Shown here: in pieces, positions 33,930-45,275 of the stretch | Layout: each line of letters begins with the position of its first letter | Numbering within the stretch: the first letter of the stretch is position 1 | From: Ophiura sarsii | Taxonomy: Eukaryota > Echinodermata > Ophiuroidea > Amphilepidida > Ophiuridae | NCBI GenBank assembly: GCA_035610835.1 | Contig: CM069448.1 | Coordinates: forward strand, 5,953,607-6,017,606 | DNA length: 64,000 bases | Reading direction: 5' to 3' | The notes under the pieces: model-generated | Databases searched by the model: none | What the model was told of the DNA's origin: nothing | The model's input: the letters and a program-made list of their open reading frames with translations, nothing else | Made by a program: the position numbers and the translations under genes

Positions 33930-34815
33930 ATACTGTAAAAAATACCATCTGAATACTGGCACTCTGGACGCCAGTAGCCCGACGTAATGCTAAAAAAACC
34001 GGCTACCGTTAAACGTGTAATTACGTAAAAACACGGTATTATACTAGCGTCTGGATGCCAGTAGCCAACCGTAATGTTAAACAACAGCTACTGTAAAAAG
34101 TAGAATACTGTAAAAAATACCATCTGAACACTAGCAGTTTGGACGCAAGAAGCCCGACGTAATGTTAAAAAAGCTACCGTTAAACGTGTAATTACGTGAA
34201 AACACGGTATATACTAACAGTCGGAGTGCCAGTAGCCAACCGTAATGTTAGACAACAGCTACCGTAAAAAGTAGGATTCTGTAAAAACGCAGTATGATAC
34301 CGGCAATCTAGACGCCAGTATTCAACCATAATGTAAAACAACAGCTACCGTAAAGAGTAGAATTCTGTAAAAATACCATTTGAATACTGGGCAGTCTGGA
34401 CGCCAGTAGCCCGACGTAATGTTAAACAACAGCTACCGTAAAAAGTAAAGTTCTGTAAAAATACCCTCTGAATGGCAGTCTGGACGCCAGTAGCCCGACA
34501 TACTGTTAAAAAACTACCGTTAAACGTGCAATTTGACAGTCTGAGTGCCAGTAGCCAACCGTAATGTTAAACAAGAGCTAACCGTAAAAAGTAGAATTCT
34601 GTGAAAACGCAGTATTATACCAGCAATCTAGACGCCAGAAATGTTAAACAACAGCTATCGTAAAGAGTAGAATTCTGTAAAAATACCATCTGAATACTGG
34701 CAGTCTGGACGCCAGTAGCCCGACGTAATGTTAAAAAAACCGGCTACCGTTAAAAGTGTATACGTGTAACACGGTACTATAATACTGGCAGTATGGATGC
34801 CAGTAGCCAACCTGA
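33930..34815. repeat. Complex satellite, about 170-base unit made of two related halves
   Basis: Units contain GGACGCCAGTAGCCCGACGT, AATGTTAAA, CAGCTACCGTAAA and TACCATCTGAATACTGGCAG, alternating with GGATGCCAGTAGCCAACCGT. About five units with indels. Reading frames are incidental. Confidence 0.88.
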
Positions 34816-35224
34816 TGCCTCCAAATAAAATATCAAACTCAAACTCTACTCTACGTAAATATTATACAAAAATCAGTCGGTTATACCCTTCTTCCTCCCG
34901 CAAGACCCATACAGGAAGAAAACGGATCTCGTGATAACTCATGGTTCAATGAAATGCTCCGTTCCATCATATCAGAATGAATTAATGTCGTGAGCAAGTA
35001 TTCAAACCAGATCACAATGCTGACAGGAATATGAATGGGTTAATCACTGGAAATAAATATGATAGTAAATTTGGATATATATGTTGCAACCATCATTGCT
35101 CATCCTCAAAACAAATAAAATCTAACAGAAAATTAAGTTTCCAATAAGGGAGCACATCAAAACTCGCATATCATTGTTTAGAACAATAGAAACCGGGGGA
35201 AAAGTTTACTTTAGCTCCCAGATA

Positions 35225-35590
35225 CTAGACTGTACTAGTGTCGATCAATACTATATAGAACACCCACTATCGTTCGATACTGGTACATTATTTTGTTCCA
35301 GTATCACTCAATACTGGCACGTTTAAAATGTTCCAGTATTGCCCGATACTGGAACAAAATAATGTACCAGTATCGATCGATACTAGTACATTATTTTGTT
35401 CCAGTATCGGTCGATACTGGTAGAATGTGTACTAGTATCGCCCGATACTGGTACGTGAAATATGTTCCAGTATCGCCTAATACTGGAACATGACAAATGT
35501 ACCAGTATCGCCCAATACTAGAACATTAAAAATGCGCCAGTATCGGCCAATATCGGAACATAAAAAATGTGCCAGTATAACATAATACAA
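35225..35590. repeat. Cluster of CCAGTATCG...CGATACTGG palindromes (left)
   Basis: About ten palindromic or half-palindromic motifs of 20 bases separated by roughly 15-25 bases of AT-rich linker. Variable two central bases (AT, GC, CC). Confidence 0.9.
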
Positions 35591-35639
35591 TATCGGTGAA
35601 GTTGGCTTGTATGGTTATTTTCTCTTTCTGGAAAATAGG

Positions 35640-35664
35640 GTGGCTCTGAAAAGAGCCGTTTTGT
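35640..35664 (-). other. Sequence identical to a histone mRNA 3' stem-loop
   Basis: On the minus strand AACGGCTCTTTTCAGAGCCA contains GGCTCTTTTCAGAGCC, the consensus replication-dependent histone 3' stem-loop with flanking AAC and ACC. A degraded plus-strand version (AGTTCTTTTCAGAGCCACA) lies at about 35955. No histone reading frame is visible next to either. Confidence 0.45.
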
Positions 35665-36289
35665 GGTATTCAAAACTGCCTGTGATGTGTCAAGCGACGG
35701 GAATCTTTGGGAGGTTCGTCTCTTCTCTCGTGCGGTTTATTCTATACGTTGGCGAGTTTCTAGTGTTGATATGTGTCGGTGTTTCCGTTTCTTAATGACT
35801 GCAGCTGGTTGTTCTTTTTAATGGACTCGTCGAAGCTGTTGTCTAAGGCTCTTCATTATTATTATTTGTTTGGTTATTCGTGACAAGTACAAACATCTTA
35901 CGTAACGTAAAATTGACTTTACCAATCAGCTCATACTACTAGTATCCATAAAAGTTCTTTTCAGAGCCACAACAACTTCAAGAGAAATATATTGAACGAC
36001 CCCCATTTAGTGTATAGTACTCCAACATAAACAATGTTGTTCCCAAACCATAATGAATGAGATGGTTTTCCCTCGCAATATCTTAAAACGCTTCGACATT
36101 TTTTTCTTTAAATAATAAAAACAAATCCCGTAATGCATATGTAACAACTGAACACGTATTTGAAAAAGGAAAAAATAACTATAATGCACTCAAAGCTGAC
36201 GTCGTAATAATGTCGCTAATTTTTAAAGCTGAAATAGTCGTCCCCTTTTCTCAAATATGACAATACACGAGTTTTGGAACAAATTAAAT

Positions 36290-36505
36290 CGTACCATTAT
36301 CGCTCGATACTGGAACATGTAAATCGTTCTAGTATCGAGCGATACTGGAACGATTTACATGTTCCAGCACCGAGCGTTACTCGAACGATTTGCATGTTCC
36401 AGTATCGACCGATACTGGAACATGTAAATTGTTCCAGTATCGAGCGATACTGGCAAAATTCATGTACCAGTATCGACCGATACTAGTATACCAGTATCTG
36501 GGACC
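36290..36505. repeat. Cluster of CCAGTATCG...CGATACTGG palindromes (right)
   Basis: About six motifs with linkers such as CATGTAAATCGTT. Mirrors the left cluster inside the same element. Confidence 0.9.
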
Positions 36506-37611
36506 TAAAGTACACTTTTTCCGAAACCGGCTGCAACCGCACGGAACCCCACGGAACCGGCGGTTGCCGGGCGGTCGAGTTTTGATGTGCTCCCTAACGA
36601 CATTTTGCTCCATCCATAGCATGCTTTGTGTAGATCATCGAACGCTACGGCGTTTTAACATTGTAATGTTGTCCTAAGCTTTCTAGTCCCGGTTGAACGT
36701 GAGGTGTGTAACACTTCTATATGTAAAATTCTCATATGACTTCTCTAACCCAAATTTTAAGAGAAATATGAATGTCTCGAACTTATTTGTAATGTCGGTG
36801 ACTGACAAATGGAGTTCCAATAATACAGTGTATTGCAACAAGTGAAACTCTCGTAGCCCGAGGTTGGGAATGCGGTATCTGATATCTGTGTAATGTTAAA
36901 ATGTGTTTTCGTTTCCATACCTTTAAGACAATAAATAATGTCACAATTCCACCAATGTATATGCATGATCTACGTCATCACATACCAATCTAGCTGGAAA
37001 TCCTACTGCTACCACCCAAGTGCTACTCCATGTTTCCTAAGCTTTCTAACCCATTGGAGATTTCACTATCTAGGGGAAAAGTACAGTCTGCTTTCGCTTA
37101 TGGCAACAGGGAACTAGTGCTACCGCCTGTTGAGTTCCATTGCAATACTGTAAACGTAATTTATAAACATAGGGTCTCACCTTTGTCAGTTCAAGTTTAA
37201 AATGATTACAACGGGGATATTCACTGGCTGGCACACTACCGTATTTCATCTTTCAATATACGTGAGAAAGTGTATTTTTGAATGATTACTATAAATTAAC
37301 ACCGGTTCAACTGTGTGAATTATTTTACCCAACTCTAGCTTACTAAATAACCATTGGCAATATACTGCGTCAGGACACGTTTGTCAATGATTATGGACAA
37401 ATGGAAACACCCTAACCTCATAAACCTTTAATCCAGTACTTTGATACGTGGCTTATATCCTCAAGAGAACAAACATAACGCCAATACGACTACGCGGTAT
37501 TTCTTTCTGTTCCCTTGGTCGATGCTTCAACGCGACTTGTTTACCAATCAGAGATGGAATGTACTGAATCTGGGTTGTAAATCCTGTGATTAATTTTCGA
37601 ATAAAAACACA

Positions 37612-38845
37612 TCGGCCGAGTGCACCAATGACGGGTAGCTGAAGAATAGCGCTACATCGCTAGTAACTGAGGCGTAACCCAACATTTTGAGAGCGCCAAT
37701 GCGGGGTAAGCTACTAGGCTAGTAACTGGCGGGTAATTTACGCTAAATGTTATATCTGACCGGACCCAAGAGTAAGTTGGGGCATAACGTTTTATGCCAC
37801 AAGTCAGTCGATTCTAGCAGTAGCGTAAATTTGTTGTGAACATTGGAGGGGATGGTTCGCTGATGCTGAAGGACCAATTGCGCTTGCATGCCCAAGGGGT
37901 GTCTATTTGAAGTGGAATGTGACCCCCCATAAGCTGAAAGATTTTATATTTTTGAAAATTCATTCATGCAATATGGTGATTTTTTTAGTCAAAATTTAGA
38001 TCAACTCCTTTTGCCCATTCAAACACTAATCGCACCGACTTTGGGTCATATTTTGACCAAAATGTACTAATTATCCAAGGATCTTAAATAATGACTAAAT
38101 AAATAATAAAAGAAAAATAAATAAACTTATTATTGTTTTTATTAATTAAAACCTGATAAAGCCAAGTTTCAACATTATTGTGAGTGAAGGGTAGAACTAG
38201 AAGAACGAAAAACACACACACAAAACCATATCGTGCCGTGCGTGGTCTGGGGATCGAACCGGGGTTCTGCAGTTATCAAGCGAAGGACAAGGTATCCACG
38301 CCACGGAAGTATTTGTGTTAAGAGATGTGTTATAATTGTATATAATTGTTTCCATCGGGTGCTTGTGTTTGTCATTAAAATTGTGCTTTTTGGTGCAATG
38401 TTTGTATGTGCCCCTCGCCCAAAATATGTTTGTAATGTCATGATAGTCCTTATTTTGACAAAAAGCGGTAAACAAACTTCGTAATTTTTGGCCATAAAAT
38501 GGCATACTTTTTTCCGGATCGCAGGCCGACTCCACGTGATTCTTGATTTACACTCACCTATGACCTTGCAAGTGACGATACGTTTTTAATATTACGGAGG
38601 ACCATTCACATCAGAATTTTACAGTAAACTATAGGGTAACACTTGGCACATGCGCCAATTAATTTTGTAAGGGGACGATGCTGATTAATGTGGATATTTA
38701 CCTCGCTAGTTGCTATTCTGGTGTTACTCGCCAGTTATGATCTAAGAATTATATCGTTAGTAAGTTATGCTACAGTTAGAGCATAACTACTAGGGAGGTA
38801 GCTTACCTCCCTATTAAGTTACCCGTCATTGGTGCACTCGGCCGA
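37612..38845. mobile_element. 1.2 kb TIR element (TCGGCCGAGTGCACCAATGA) containing a tRNA-like sequence
   Basis: Perfect TIR of about 26 bases, TCGGCCGAGTGCACCAATGA then CGGGTA, with further inverted motifs inside (GCTAGTAACTGGCG). Unoccupied paralogues at about 49400 and 60999 (AAAACACATAAAAT...CTAGCT) confirm insertion. No transposase. Confidence 0.85.
38240..38307 (-). pseudogene. tRNA-like sequence inside the TCGGCCGAG element
   Basis: Minus strand GGCGTGGATACCTTGTCC then CCCCGGTTCGATCCCCAG resembles box A and box B of a tRNA promoter. The cloverleaf is incomplete. A second copy is at 59393-59459. Confidence 0.45.
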
Positions 38846-40389
38846 ACTAATAACCTAGCTATCCAATACAGTCGTGTTAAAGACACCTGCAATGCTTCAA
38901 TTAAACAATAGCTTGAAGTGCAAACGGTATACTTGTTAGTATGTGTCACTATATCGCTATTTTAAAAGCGGCTCTTTGGGGGCAACGTGTTATTTCTATA
39001 AAATGTTATGCAATGTTTCATTAACATTTCATTGACCAGACAATATGATAATTGAATTAATTGGGAAAATCAATTCTAGGTGGCCTTACAGACAGAACAT
39101 TGAATTAAATTTATTGACATTTTAGAATTGAAATTAAAGTAGAATTTCTCTTTTTACCACTATTTCACAGTAAGGTTTTCAGACACTATTCCATTTTGAC
39201 CGCTCTTTGGGGAATTGTGGTGAATGATTAACCTTTGGATGGGGTTGTAAACGCATAACAATTATATTTATTATGGTAACATTAAAATGGCCCTTTACAC
39301 TTTAATTAATTGTTCCTATTTTGTGGATAAAGTTCTACGTCGTATGACTTACGACTAGGCTTATTCGTGATAAATCTTTACTCATAGATAACACCCAGTA
39401 TCTGATGTGTGTATAATAATAACGATTACAAGAACCGTGTGCAATGAATTTACATTAATGAATATCTCGTAAAGCCTCTTTCAACGGATTCGTATTTCAT
39501 TTTTGTTTTATTTTGTTTTCTATATGTTTGGGTTTTATCTGATGCTTATATCACTTTCATAGACATTTGTAACCATTGTTGAGTTTCAGTTGGCCCAACA
39601 GAGCTTTAAGTAAAGAGTTACAGTTTGATTTCTAATTACTCAGTTTATTAATCTTGTTAATACCTCTTGGGCTAGTGTTCTTATTTGCTCTTTATATATA
39701 CAAATAAAACCCGATATATATTGCAACACCTTAAACGTAATTAATAAACATGGGGTCTTACCTTTGTCAGTTCAAGTCTTAAAATGATTACAACATCACT
39801 TGCTAAACATGTATTTTTCACTGGCATCCCTACTAGCACACTATTTTATCTTTTAACATATGAGAGAAAGTGTTATTTTGTCCCGGTTGTGGAGTCTTTT
39901 TTGAATGATTACTATAAATTAACCCCGTTTCGTCGACTATAACTGTGTGAACTATTAATCCCATTCTAGTTTACAACATGTTTATGGACAAATTGTAACA
40001 CCTTAATCTCATAAACCTTTAATCCAGCACTTTGACACTTCGCTTATATCCTGAAGAGAGTAAACACAATGTCAATACTATAAAGTCTTTCTTACTGATC
40101 CAAATATAAAGGTAAAGTGCTCCGTTGATTGTTGCTTGAACGTGACTTGTTTACCAATCAAAGACGTTTGAATTTGGGCTGTAAGTCAAGTGATTAATTT
40201 TCGAATGAAAACACATATTAAACTGCTAGCTGGCTGGCGCGGTTCTCGGCTTACGCGGTGTGTGGTGTGCGTTCGTTAAATGACGAAATAGTTGACGTAT
40301 AACGCATTCATTCAATTAAAAAAAATCATTTTATAAAATGCATTCATTTTTATCCCTCTGGCTTGAAAAGTCGGTATGTGTATTCCCTT

Positions 40390-40880
40390 TTGGCTAGGTT
40401 CTGCCTGTTTAGTGCTCTCATATGAAAAGTCAGATTTCAATCGCAACCATACTTAGTAACAATAATTGTTGGGTAAAGGGGACTATACTCGTGTATACAT
40501 ATTGACCTCTAATGACCCCTACATGATCTATGACCCCATTTTGCCAAAACTTTAAACTGCACGTATTGCTGTTGTTTGGGGCTCTCATGTAAAGTCAGAC
40601 TTCAATCTCAGCCAAACTTGGTGACAATATTCTTTTAGGGGCTTGAGGTGCTCATGGGGTGTAAACCTATCGACCCCTTATGACCCCTACACGACCTTTG
40701 ACCCAAATGTTGTTAACGCTTAAAACTACACTTATTACTTTTTAGGGCTCTCATTAAATTCAGACTTCACCGATCTTGCCCTAACTTGGTGACAATAATC
40801 TTTAGGTAATGGGACTTGAGATATGCATAGGCTGTATACTGATTGACATATAATAACCCTATATTAACCCCAATTTGCCA
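40390..40880. repeat. Three imperfect tandem copies, about 150-180 bases
   Basis: GGCTCTCAT..AAAGTCAGACTTC, ACTTGGTGACAATA and TGACCCCTACA.GA recur three times. Each unit also carries TTTAAACTGCAC. Confidence 0.8.
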
Positions 40881-41399
40881 AAACTTTAAACTGCACTATG
40901 GTTGACATTTTAGAATTGAATTTGAAGTAGAAAGTTCACTTTTACCAATATGTTTACAGTAATATTTTCAAAAACTATCCCATTTTTACCGGCCGTTGTG
41001 GAATTGTGGTGAACGATTAACCTTTGGAACGCATAACAATTATTAAATATGGTAACGTGAAATGATCTCTTAACCAATATTATACCGATATATTTCTTTC
41101 AATTTCAACAACTCATAGGCGGCCATTGTTGGTAGCCCAATGCGGTGCACATTTAACTGGAGTTTTAAAATGTAACGCGTTCGAAATAATAGGATATACC
41201 TTTTAACACAATTCGATATTGCCAGTCTGGTGTGGACGAATTGTAATTCTGATTACCAGGTGCCCTATCGATTGTCTCGTTAAGTGGGTTAGAGAATTCA
41301 TTACCGCAATATCCAATTTGGGTTCGATATTGTCACGATTTGGTTTAGTATAAAAACTGTTATATGAATAAGAATATGGGCTGTCCGCCTTACCTTTAA

Positions 41400-41765
41400 G
41401 TGTTCCTTTAAGGGCGCACACCACATTGTGCTAGCTGGCCGAACACCACCTAAAAGTGCACAATGAGTGCGCACACCATTAGATAACCTCGCCTTTGAGT
41501 GATATTTTGAATTCCAACACGTATAGAGTCTCGATGTGTCAGTTCCAGAAGGGGGGTTAGGGCGCACACTACTAAATAACCTCGACATTTGGTGAGGTTT
41601 TGAATTCCAGCAGCCTGCTTTTTTTAGTGGTTTGCACCCTTTAATAATGAAACACTTGTTTAGTGGTGTGCACCCTAACCCACCTCCCCCTTCTAGTCTC
41701 TAGACAACCTAGCTCTAGACAGGCTGGAATTCAAACCATCTTCCAATGTCGAGGTTATTTAGTGG
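41400..41765. repeat. Inverted and direct copies of GTGCGCACAC/CTCGACATT blocks
   Basis: AACCTCGACATTTGGTGAGG and the reverse form AATGTCGAGGTTATTTAGTG, with TTTTGAATTCCAGCA and GGAATTCAAACCATC, form an imperfect inverted repeat around 41630. Confidence 0.65.
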
Positions 41766-41768
41766 TGT

Positions 41769-42328
41769 CAAGGGCGTCCCCAGAACATTTTGCGCGCTCA
41801 GGCCGCATCAGTGGCGTAACCAGCGGGGGGCAGCCCCCCACTTTGAACCCTTGCCCCCCCCCCCAAATGAATCATGGAATAATGATGGTACAAAGTAACA
41901 GATGAAAAATTTTCGCGCGCTACGCGCGTATGTCTTCCCAAAAATGCAATATTCTATGGTACAAGCTTGTTTAAAGCCGAAATGAACCTCAATCGTACAA
42001 AAGGTAGGCGTAAAGTCGAAAATTTTCGCGCGCTACGCGCGCATTAAAAAGACACTGGAATGAAGCCCACCCATTAGGAGCCCCATCCATTTCAAGTCAC
42101 TGCCCCTTATTGCCCCACATTTAACATTATTTAACATTTCAATTATCATTATCAAATTAGTGTCCTCCGACCATGTCTGAAAACTGATTGACGGTTCTGA
42201 CCATATGCGTGTATGAATTCCGGCGAGCGAAGCGAGCCGAAATTTTTTTTTGTCGGCACAAATGGCTCTGTCGGCAATTGATGACCTTTACACCCCCCCC
42301 CAATGAAAAGGGTCTGGGGACGCCCTTG
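41769..42328. mobile_element. hAT-like element, 560 bases, 8-base target duplication
   Basis: TIR CAAGGGCGTCCCCAGA with complement TCTGGGGACGCCCTTG. Perfect target duplication AGTGGTGT at 41761-41768 and 42329-42336. Internal CGCGCGCTACGCGCG motifs twice and GCGAGCGAAGCGAGCC. TIR form and 8-base duplication are diagnostic of hAT. Non-autonomous. Confidence 0.92.
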
Positions 42329-42329
42329 A

Positions 42330-42740
42330 GTGGTGTGCGCCCTTAATCCCTTCTAGGCTCAAACCACATCACCCCATTCCCACACCACACCCACCTCTTG
42401 CACCCATTTTAAAACTTTACCCAAAGTTCCAAACACTTTTTTAACCACACCCAATTCAAAACATCACCCAAACACTTATTTAGTGTTGTGCGCCCTTAAT
42501 TCATTCTAGGCTCTAACCACATCACCCCATACATACACAACACCCACCCCTTGCACCCAATTCAAAACTTCACCAAAAATTCCAAACACTTATATTACCA
42601 CATCCAATTCAAAACATCACCCAAACAATTATTTAGTGTTGTGCGCCCTTAATCCCCTTCTAGGCTCTAAATACATCACCCCCATGATACCCACACCACA
42701 CACACCCCTCGCACCAAATTAATCAAACATCACCCAAACA
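42330..42740. repeat. Tandem repeat, about 165 bases, 2.5-3 copies
   Basis: GTGTTGTGCGCCCTTAAT, TCTAGGCTC, ACATCACCCCAT, CACCCAATTCAAAAC recur. C/A-rich strand bias. Confidence 0.88.
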
Positions 42741-43279
42741 CCTATCCACGTGACGTGACGTGCGTGACCATTAGAGGTAAGCCGGCTATCCTACCTCTTT
42801 TGTAGAATTAAAATCGTTCCATCGGCACCGATAGCCTATCTTGTCTAGCATTGTCATGCGGTTACGATATTCGCGTTGTGACCGAAATATCGAATCCAAG
42901 TACTGTCAGATTTTATAATATGTACCGTATAGCCTTTACATTTTTCCTATTATGAGGACAAAATTTCGTATGACTTACGACTAGGCTTATTCTTGATATA
43001 GCTTACTCATAGGTAACACCTAGTTTCTGATGTGTGTATAATAATTATGATTGTGCAATGGATGTACATGAATATCTCTTAAAAGCCTCTGTCAACGGAT
43101 TTTTAGTTCATTATTTTGTATGTTGTTTTCTATATGTTTGGGCTTTTATCTAATGCTTATATCATTTTCATTGACATTGTTGACTTCTGAGTTTCAGTTC
43201 ATTAATCTTGGTAATATTTATTGGGCTATTGTTCACAATTACTCTTTATAATACAAATAAAATCCGATATCTATAATAC

Positions 43280-44870
43280 GTTATCGAAAGAGTTGGATCA
43301 AAAAAAAATTCATTTCGTTGGGTTTCTTTTTTTTCCCTTCTTTTTTCTTTTTTTTTTATTTACTTATCTTCAAGACCGTGTGTTAAATTTAATTCACGCC
43401 ACGTCTATAATCATTCATCTATGTTTGTTTAGTTTGTTTATGTTGTGGGTTTTAGAGTGTGTTTTGGTGTTTTTTTCCTGTGTTGTTTTCAAGTTTGTAT
43501 TTATGTTGGGGTGGGGTGTTTTGTGCGTGTTTAGTGTATTCTTTGGTTTTGTTTGATTCATTAATGTTCTATTTACAAAGCTTTGACCGGTTATGAAGTA
43601 TTATTTTGAGAGAAAAAAAAATAAGATCATCGACTACATGCCACCGGTATGGCGAAGTTTTTTCCTCCTCATCTTTTAATGTTTAATGATATGTTTTTAC
43701 TTGAGGAAGGTATGGTGTCATAGGATTAGCTACATTCCCAGACATGGTTACCCGCAACCTCAACTACCATATGGGCCATGTTATTTGCATTGACTTATTT
43801 CAGAGCAACATAGGCCTACGCTATCTATTTAGGAATATAATGTATAATGTGCTCGCCTCATCATTTCATTAGAAATCTGTCAGATTTGTCAGCGCACGCA
43901 TTTTCTCCTCAAACACTATGGTACGAAGATGTGTTTAGGATATTAAACATTCGATTAGCTTGTCTAGTAAAGGCATGTTGTTTCAAAGCTGTAGCTCCCA
44001 GGTTGTTTAGCCTCAATATAGTGTGTATCGGAAATATATTAATTAATTGTGTTTTAGTGTATGAAATATGTTTACATTAACATAAAACCAATGTTTGTCC
44101 ATTGTTAACAATTTACAAGAATTAAATATGAGACTCGTGAGGGTCACCACAATAGTCTGAACAATAATTTAGGAAAGCAATCAAAATAAAATGCATACGG
44201 AATTCTGGTCACAGGCAACAAGGAATATCTGAAGATTTAAATATTCCATCATTACGTTCGAAATTATGATGAATGTATAGTATTGCCGTTCATGATTAGA
44301 TCCCTAAACCTCTTAGACACCAGAGGGTAGCTAAATACACCTGCTCGTTACAAAGAGCTTCCTGGATTAAACCACGTCCTGAATGCTGAATTAATTATGA
44401 TACGCGCTAAATTATCACCCGAGTGTTTGTGCAGGTTTAGCCATTTGCAATCAAGTTTATAAAAGCTTTACTTGTAATGCTTTACTACCTAATGGTCAGT
44501 CTACGATCAATCTTATTCTCATAATCACATTTCCATGTGACATCACGGGTTTACAAAGTACAACTGGTGTCCAGGTTTGCTTTGGTACGGATTGGTATAC
44601 ATAAGCCTGATCTAGTATGATTAACGATACGTGCAAGAGTCCAAATGAAACCTCCCGTTAAAACTACAGCAGCAGACTATCAGGTGTTGCGATGTAATAT
44701 TAATGTGTTTGTTTCATAATAAAAGTACAAATAACCCTCGCCCTGCTATTAAATATGCGGGCGGGGCGGTTACCCACTATGGATTTTTGTCGGTGGCACC
44801 AACAGACAAACAGTGACCTAGGGTATATAATTAATCTCTTTTACATCCTTTGCGTTAATTTTACGTGGGC
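43280..44870. other. Intergenic, nothing recognised
   Basis: A T-rich tract at 43310-43370 and a G/T-rich stretch to 43550 produce a chance 111-codon frame. No supported gene. Confidence 0.5.
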
Positions 44871-44939
44871 AGGTTCCGATACAGTCTGAGCCTGCGTAGG
44901 GTGAGGTTGAGATTTTGAAAAAATATCTTAAACGTTAAA

Positions 44940-45275
44940 AAAAATTGCGGCAGTTTGAGGTCGGCCATGTTAATGACGTCATGTGTGCACGGCTGTTTCA
45001 TCACGATATATGACATCTTATTTGGGCCGACAACATTTATGACGTTTTAAGTATTAGTTAAATTATTTGACTTTAACCCGCGTTTTTGTAACACTTTTTA
45101 CCAAGCCCCCCCCCCCCCCCCCCCCACTAATAAAATCCAAACAGAGATGTAGAGTAGTATGGTTTAATATGTTGGTACCATGGTATAACTAAAGGTTTTC
45201 TCTTTTACTATTATACTAAAACAAGTACAAACATCCCACGCACGACGTCACTAAACATGGCCGACCTAAAATGCC
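44940..45275. mobile_element. Possible TIR remnant (GGTCGGCCATGTT...)
   Basis: GAGGTCGGCCATGTTAATGA near 44957 is complemented by TCACTAAACATGGCCGACC near 45250, with GACGTCATGTGTG/CACGCACGACGTC adjoining. A poly-C run (45106-45125) lies between. No ends or duplication resolved. Confidence 0.45.

Larger units (their letters stand above)
35148..36594. mobile_element. 1447-base TIR element with TAA duplication and palindrome clusters
   Basis: TIR GGGAGCACATCAAAACTCG at the left and its complement at the right. TAA at 35145-35147 and 36595-36597. GGG...CCC ends with TAA duplication are typical of PIF/Harbinger. Inside, both ends carry dense CCAGTATCGNNCGATACTGG palindromes (35225-35590 and 36290-36505). 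No transposase frame; non-autonomous. Confidence 0.85.
37145..39719. repeat. Segmental tandem duplication, unit 1
   Basis: Blocks in order match unit 2 (39720-43280): GGGTCT.ACCTTTGTCAGTTC, AAACCTTTAATCCAG, TTAATTTTCGAAT.AAAACAC, GACATTTTAGAATTGAA, GGAATTGTGGTGAA.GATTAA, CGTATGACTTACGACTAGGC, TATATGTTTGGG. Unit 1 is interrupted by the 37612-38845 element. Confidence 0.88.
39720..43280. repeat. Segmental tandem duplication, unit 2
   Basis: Direct partner of unit 1, starting at TTGCAACACCTTAAACGTAA. Expanded by tandem repeats at 40390-40880 and 42330-42740 and by a hAT-like element at 41769-42328. Confidence 0.88.

Noticed and set aside
35225..35590. Repeat-spacer array resembling CRISPR
   Set aside because: Repeats are full palindromes of variable centre and the linkers are AT-rich and similar to each other.
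35660..35950. Histone gene between the two stem-loop sequences
   Set aside because: No reading frame on either strand resembles a core or linker histone.
38175..38535. Frames of 106-112 codons, also seen at 59359-59670
   Set aside because: They lie within two copies of the same mobile element over its tRNA-like part and differ in frame between copies.
43221..43556. 111-codon frame rich in Phe and Val
   Set aside because: Arises from T-rich and GT-rich sequence; no domain, no splice or promoter context.
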